Shown one piece after another: positions 60,701-64,000 of a stretch of 64,000 nt of DNA. Each line of letters starts with the position of its first letter. The stretch's first letter is position 1. The notes below the pieces were generated by a model. The model saw only the letters and a list, made by a program, of their open reading frames with translations, did not search any database and was not told the origin of the DNA. Origin of the DNA: Xestospongia muta (taxonomy: Eukaryota > Porifera > Demospongiae > Haplosclerida > Petrosiidae). The translations under genes were made by a program, and so were the position numbers. Location: NCBI GenBank assembly GCA_963693285.1, contig OY848920.1, forward strand, positions 3,299,135 to 3,363,134. Reading direction: 5' to 3'.

Positions 60701-61727
60701 CAGTAGGATGAAAAGTCTTGCTCGTTGTTATGTATGGTGGCCGGGACTCGATAAGGATATAGAACAGACAGTAAAGAAATGTCAAGTATGTCAAGACAAT
60801 GGTAATTTTCCTCCTCAAACCCCTGTTCACCCGTGGGAATGTCCTAAAACCCCATGGACACGAATTCATATAGATCATGCAGGTCCATTTTTAGACCACT
60901 ACTTTCTACTTATAGTCGATGCTTATTCACGATGGCTCGAAGTTCATCGCGTTCCGTCTACTTCCTCCTCAGCAACTATTAAAGTACTATGTCGAGTGTT
61001 CTCTATACATGGTCTTCCACAACAACTGGTGTCAGACAATGGACCAGGGTTTACAAGTAATGAATTTAAACAATTTATGGATCAAAATGGTATTCGTCAT
61101 TCACTAACTTCTCCTTACCATCCTAGGTCCAATGGACTAGTTGAGAGAGCAGTACAGACATTCAAACAAGCCATGAAAAAAATGGATGGTCCTATACATG
61201 TTAAGCTAAGTCGTTTCCTTTTCTCATACCGTATTACACCACAAACTACTACTGGTCGCTCACCAGCCGAACTCTTAATGGGTCGACGCTTACGTTCAAG
61301 ATTTGATTTATCTCATCCTGACTCATGTACACCTTTGCCAAAGGAACCTGTACAACCAACTCGTTCTTTCAAACCAGGGGATCTTTTATTCGCTCGAAAT
61401 TATTCAGGCACTCCTCTCTGGATACCAGTAACTGTGTGTAAGGTTGCTGGACCACTCACATATCACGTTGTAACAGCTGAAGGTAGTGTTTTCAAACGTC
61501 ACGCAGATCAGTTAAAACGACGATATACTACTGAAGAAACTCCTCAACAAAATACTACTCCTGAAGCTGATGAGAGTGATGATTTCTCTCTACCTACTCC
61601 ACTGGTTCCGATTCCTCCGATAGCTCCGCCTACAAGAGGCTTACCAACTCCAACAGCTCTGCCGATACGTCGTTCTAATCGACACAGACTGCCAAGGGAT
61701 CATGGACCGTATGTTTTTGAAACTTAA
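57768..61727 (+). pseudogene. gag-pol polyprotein with three in-frame stops
   Basis: One frame of 1,320 codons. Gag (from 57,768) ends in a CX2CX3HX4C knuckle (CYRCGAEHYANKC). The stop at 58,422-58,424 (TGA) replaces the first Cys of a second knuckle. Then follow the aspartic protease (MELDTGAS), reverse transcriptase with VYIDDIL, RNase H (ACDASPYGVGA, YSDHKPLQYLL) and integrase with its H2C2 motif, HIDHAG, VSDNGPGF and SNGLVERA (the DDE triad), and a GPY/F-like end (GPLTYHV). Further stops are at 59,415-59,417 (TAA, a Gln position by family pattern) and 59,766-59,768 (TGA). The two pol stops fit single C-to-T changes. This copy is probably not autonomous. Confidence 0.92.
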
Positions 61728-61738
61728 AGGGGGAAGGG

Positions 61739-62027
61739 TGTTATAATGTTGTATATAATGGACTAGTTATACTATCATTTAGTTATTACTAGTTATTATT
61801 TAGTGTTATCAGTATTACATCATGCTATGTAATGTGAGTCATTGTTGCATATGTGTTATAATTTATTATTACGTAATCATTTGTGTATATAAGTGCATGC
61901 TTTTAACTTTGATAAAAAAGGAATAGAGTAGAGATTTTAACCTTTCCAAAAGTTGTAATTCTTTTCCTTCTCGCTCTCCTCGTGGCTTTTCCTTGCCCTT
62001 CCCGCTCTCTCCAACTCGGTCACTACA
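61739..62027 (+). repeat. 3' LTR
   Basis: Same length and ends as the 5' LTR. It follows the polypurine tract AAAGGGGGAAGGG directly. Confidence 0.9.
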
Positions 62028-62389
62028 CTTACATTCCATTCTGACAAGTAATATATGCTGGTGTCACCATACCCTCCTTCTCTTAGTGAAGGGTAGGCAA
62101 CACCAGAATAGTCTGGACTTCTTGTTGGTCATTGTCACAAAATTCAGTAATAGGTAATCTCCTTGTTTTGAGTATGAATAATTAGAGACAATCAGTATGA
62201 AAGTGTATATCAATGACTTTACTGAATTTACAGTACATTAAGTTATATGTGACTTGTTCTTTAATTCATTTGACTAGTTCAATGAGATACCTGAATTTAT
62301 AATGAAGTACATGTAGAGTGTATATGTACTCGTACTGGTTTATACAATTGTTGTTTTAAAATAATGGTTTTCTTTATATAGAAAATGAT

Positions 62390-62880
62390 GTAAGATTCAC
62401 CAGCTCTCTCCGGTTTTATTAATAACCCTACCGTCATAAAACTACAGAAACTAGGTAATGATGAAGATAAGTATGCTTTCAACACTTATTCATCTGTAGC
62501 TACTCTTAATGATGTTTTAAAAGAGAAGTAGTATTCTGATCTCACTGTGAACTGCTTTGGTAAGTTGAAAATCCACAGTGACATATTATGTGTTCTCATA
62601 ATGATTTTATAGGTACATTAGCTGAAAATAATCCTTTAACCAAAGTCTCTAGAGTGATCAAAGCCTTTGGTACAACATTGAGTGCTTATAAAGGAGAGGT
62701 CCACAGTGTTGTCACTACTGCTAATGTATAATTATATTCATTATTAGGTACATATAGTTATATGTGAGTTTTCACTTAGTAATGCCACTGAGTGTTAAAA
62801 CAATAAAGATGTACGAAGACTTCTTCAAGAATTTAAAAACAAAGAACAAAGCCTAAATGTAGATTTCAGGTATAGTATAT
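62390..62880 (+). pseudogene. Unprocessed relic of ATP synthase OSCP subunit (ATP5PO-like)
   Basis: The first part reads LSGFINNPTVIKLQ, then ATLNDVLKEK and, after a TAG at 62,529-62,531, YSDLTVNCFG to a GTAAGT donor. After a 50-bp intron-like gap (acceptor TTTTATAG) comes GTLAENNPLTKVSRVIKAF, then SAYKGEVHSVVTTAN. A last part (VRRLLQEFKNKEQSLNVDF) lies before another GTATAG. Order and spacing fit OSCP, the peripheral-stalk subunit of mitochondrial ATP synthase. Introns are kept, so it arose by DNA duplication and not by retrotransposition. N-terminal and C-terminal exons were not found. Confidence 0.65.
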
Positions 62881-63504
62881 ACACCGTATATGTACTTGTA
62901 TATGACAACCTCTCTCTCACTTTCTATTTCCCTCTCTCCTAAGACTAAGAAATTGTTCACTCAATGGAACAATAATTGTAGAAAATTATAGTTTTTGAGA
63001 TAATAGTTGATAGACTAATATTAGATACTATTTTTGAAATAATATTTAAGATAATTAAGTTAAGTATATATATGATCACAAGACTCTTCTTGCTGTAATA
63101 GTTTATTTGACAGAAGGGTGTGCCATAAATGGAGAGCTTGAAGCAGTGTTATCCAAAAATTTTGGACATGGTAGATGTGGTACAAATGGTCATGTACATG
63201 TATCTGTAAGCTTATTAATAACAAGTATTGTTCACTATCTTCCAGGTAACCATTGAATTGTTAAGCTGTTATGAGTGACTTCAAAAGTTCAGAATACTTT
63301 CCTGATTGTATTTTAAACCACTCATATTATTATGAAGAGTTTATCAAAACTAAACCATCAGAGTAACTTATCATCCTTATCAGGTCACAATACACTAATA
63401 ACAAAAAGTATATATTGGAATTAATAATGTTATGAAAAGAGCTCTACAATGTAGTTGGAAGTACTAGGTAGCATGTAAAGGTAATAGAAAGTAAATATTG
63501 AGTT

Positions 63505-63881
63505 TTATTTATTACTCAATTGATCCATATACTTGTCGTATATATCACGTTTATTTAAATGATGTCTGACTACATCAGAAACAGGCTTGAAACCATCTCT
63601 ATTACTTCCAATTTTAATGGTAGTTGGTTTATCTAACGCATCAATGACAGAGCCCCAAGTGTAATTGTAGTCATCAGCATTTTTTCCAGTTACCTCATCA
63701 ATCAAAAATGCAAGCTTAGTAAAATTACGAAACCATGTATCATCTTTTTTTGCATCTTTAAGAAGACGCTTCCCAAACAACTCACGCCATTTTTTGCCAT
63801 CATCTTTAATACCATCTAACACAGTCTCAAGATCATACTTGTCAGGAATGGCATCCATAATTTTATCAATATTAATAATAT
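63505..63881 (-). CDS. Death-fold-like terminal exon (type 3), second copy
   Basis: Paralogue of 21,207-21,583 with the same borders (acceptor TTTTCAATAG, phase 1; stop after DQLSNK). It reads IINIDKIMDAIPDKYDL, KWRELFGKRLLKDAKK, YTWGSVIDALDKP and SDVVRHHLNKRDIYDKYM. No stop or frameshift is present. The rest of its gene lies beyond the right edge. Confidence 0.6.
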
Positions 63882-63931
63882 CTATTGAAAACAAGTTAGT
63901 AACAAACAATATATATACTTTAGTAACAAAC

Positions 63932-63994
63932 CATTTGGAACAGGAACAGGATCAGAATGAGTAATTGGGGATGGATCGGTTAGAGAAACATCAC
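63932..63994 (-). CDS. Pro-rich linker exon, second copy
   Basis: A 63-nt exon, phase 1 at both ends, encoding DVSLTDPSPITHSDPVPVPN. Only six bases remain to the window edge, so it could not be followed further. By analogy a paracaspase-like gene is expected upstream, to the right. Confidence 0.55.
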
Positions 63995-64000
63995 CTACAT

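Larger units (their letters stand above)
57419..62027 (+). mobile_element. Gypsy-type (Ty3/Metaviridae-like) LTR retrotransposon, full length
   Basis: 4,609 bp with two 289-bp LTRs (TG...CA), a 5-bp target duplication (CTTAC at 57,414-57,418 and 62,028-62,032), a primer-binding-like site after the left LTR (TTGGCGACGAGG) and a polypurine tract before the right LTR (61,726-61,738). One gag-pol frame fills the centre. No envelope gene. Confidence 0.95.

Noticed and set aside
1..64000. CRISPR arrays, operons, ribosome-binding sites, tRNA or rRNA genes
   Set aside because: Intron-rich eukaryotic DNA. The tandem repeats seen are microsatellites, minisatellites and transposon ends without a repeat-spacer pattern, and no tRNA cloverleaf was recognised by eye.

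Overview
The window looks like nuclear DNA of an early-branching animal, most likely a demosponge of the Amphimedon type. That is inferred from AT-rich, intron-rich DNA, large families of Death-fold and ROCO-like exons, HIRAN-like mobile fragments and several animal DNA transposons. It is not bacterial: coding segments are bounded by GT-AG splice sites and stops lie in introns. All gene models below are read by eye from splice sites, phases and protein patterns; none has been tested against transcripts.

Layout. Two same-orientation copies of a roughly 11-12 kb block (about 1,555-12,690 and 32,390-44,735) each carry one minus-strand gene. Its order is a tiny first coding exon (MKMAA), two 294-nt Death-fold exons, a short linker exon, a large Roc-COR-like GTPase exon of about 2 kb, and a third Death-fold exon. 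Nearly every junction is phase 1, so the modules are symmetric and shuffle-ready. The second gene can be followed through six small linker exons to a stop near 26,830. The first gene runs off the left edge. Broken pieces of the same modules lie at 0.3, 17.5, 18.6, 19.6-20.3 and 48.4-51 kb.

Between the blocks (21.2-24.6 kb) is a minus-strand gene with two tandem paracaspase-like (peptidase C14) exons in which the catalytic His position is Tyr. One also lacks the catalytic Cys. These are followed by an exon with an in-frame stop, a Pro-rich linker and a terminal Death-fold-like exon. A second copy of the linker and Death-fold exon is cut by the right edge (63.5-64 kb). Beside each copy is a plus-strand, intron-containing relic of the mitochondrial ATP synthase OSCP subunit gene.

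The 51.5-62 kb stretch is mobile DNA: a decayed Mutator-like (MULE) element with inverted ends and a degraded transposase, a small nested MITE, an 898-bp hAT derivative with an 8-bp target duplication, and a full-length gypsy-type LTR retrotransposon with near-identical LTRs, a 5-bp target duplication and three in-frame stops. Smaller TA-flanked inverted-repeat elements sit in introns of the duplicated genes, and the paralogous copies give empty sites for them.

Taken together, the host genes suggest a locus of adaptor or receptor-like signalling proteins: Death-fold interaction domains, a GTPase-like switch, and catalytically dead caspase-like partners. This resembles cell-death or innate-immune signalling modules, but that role is inference from domain content only.
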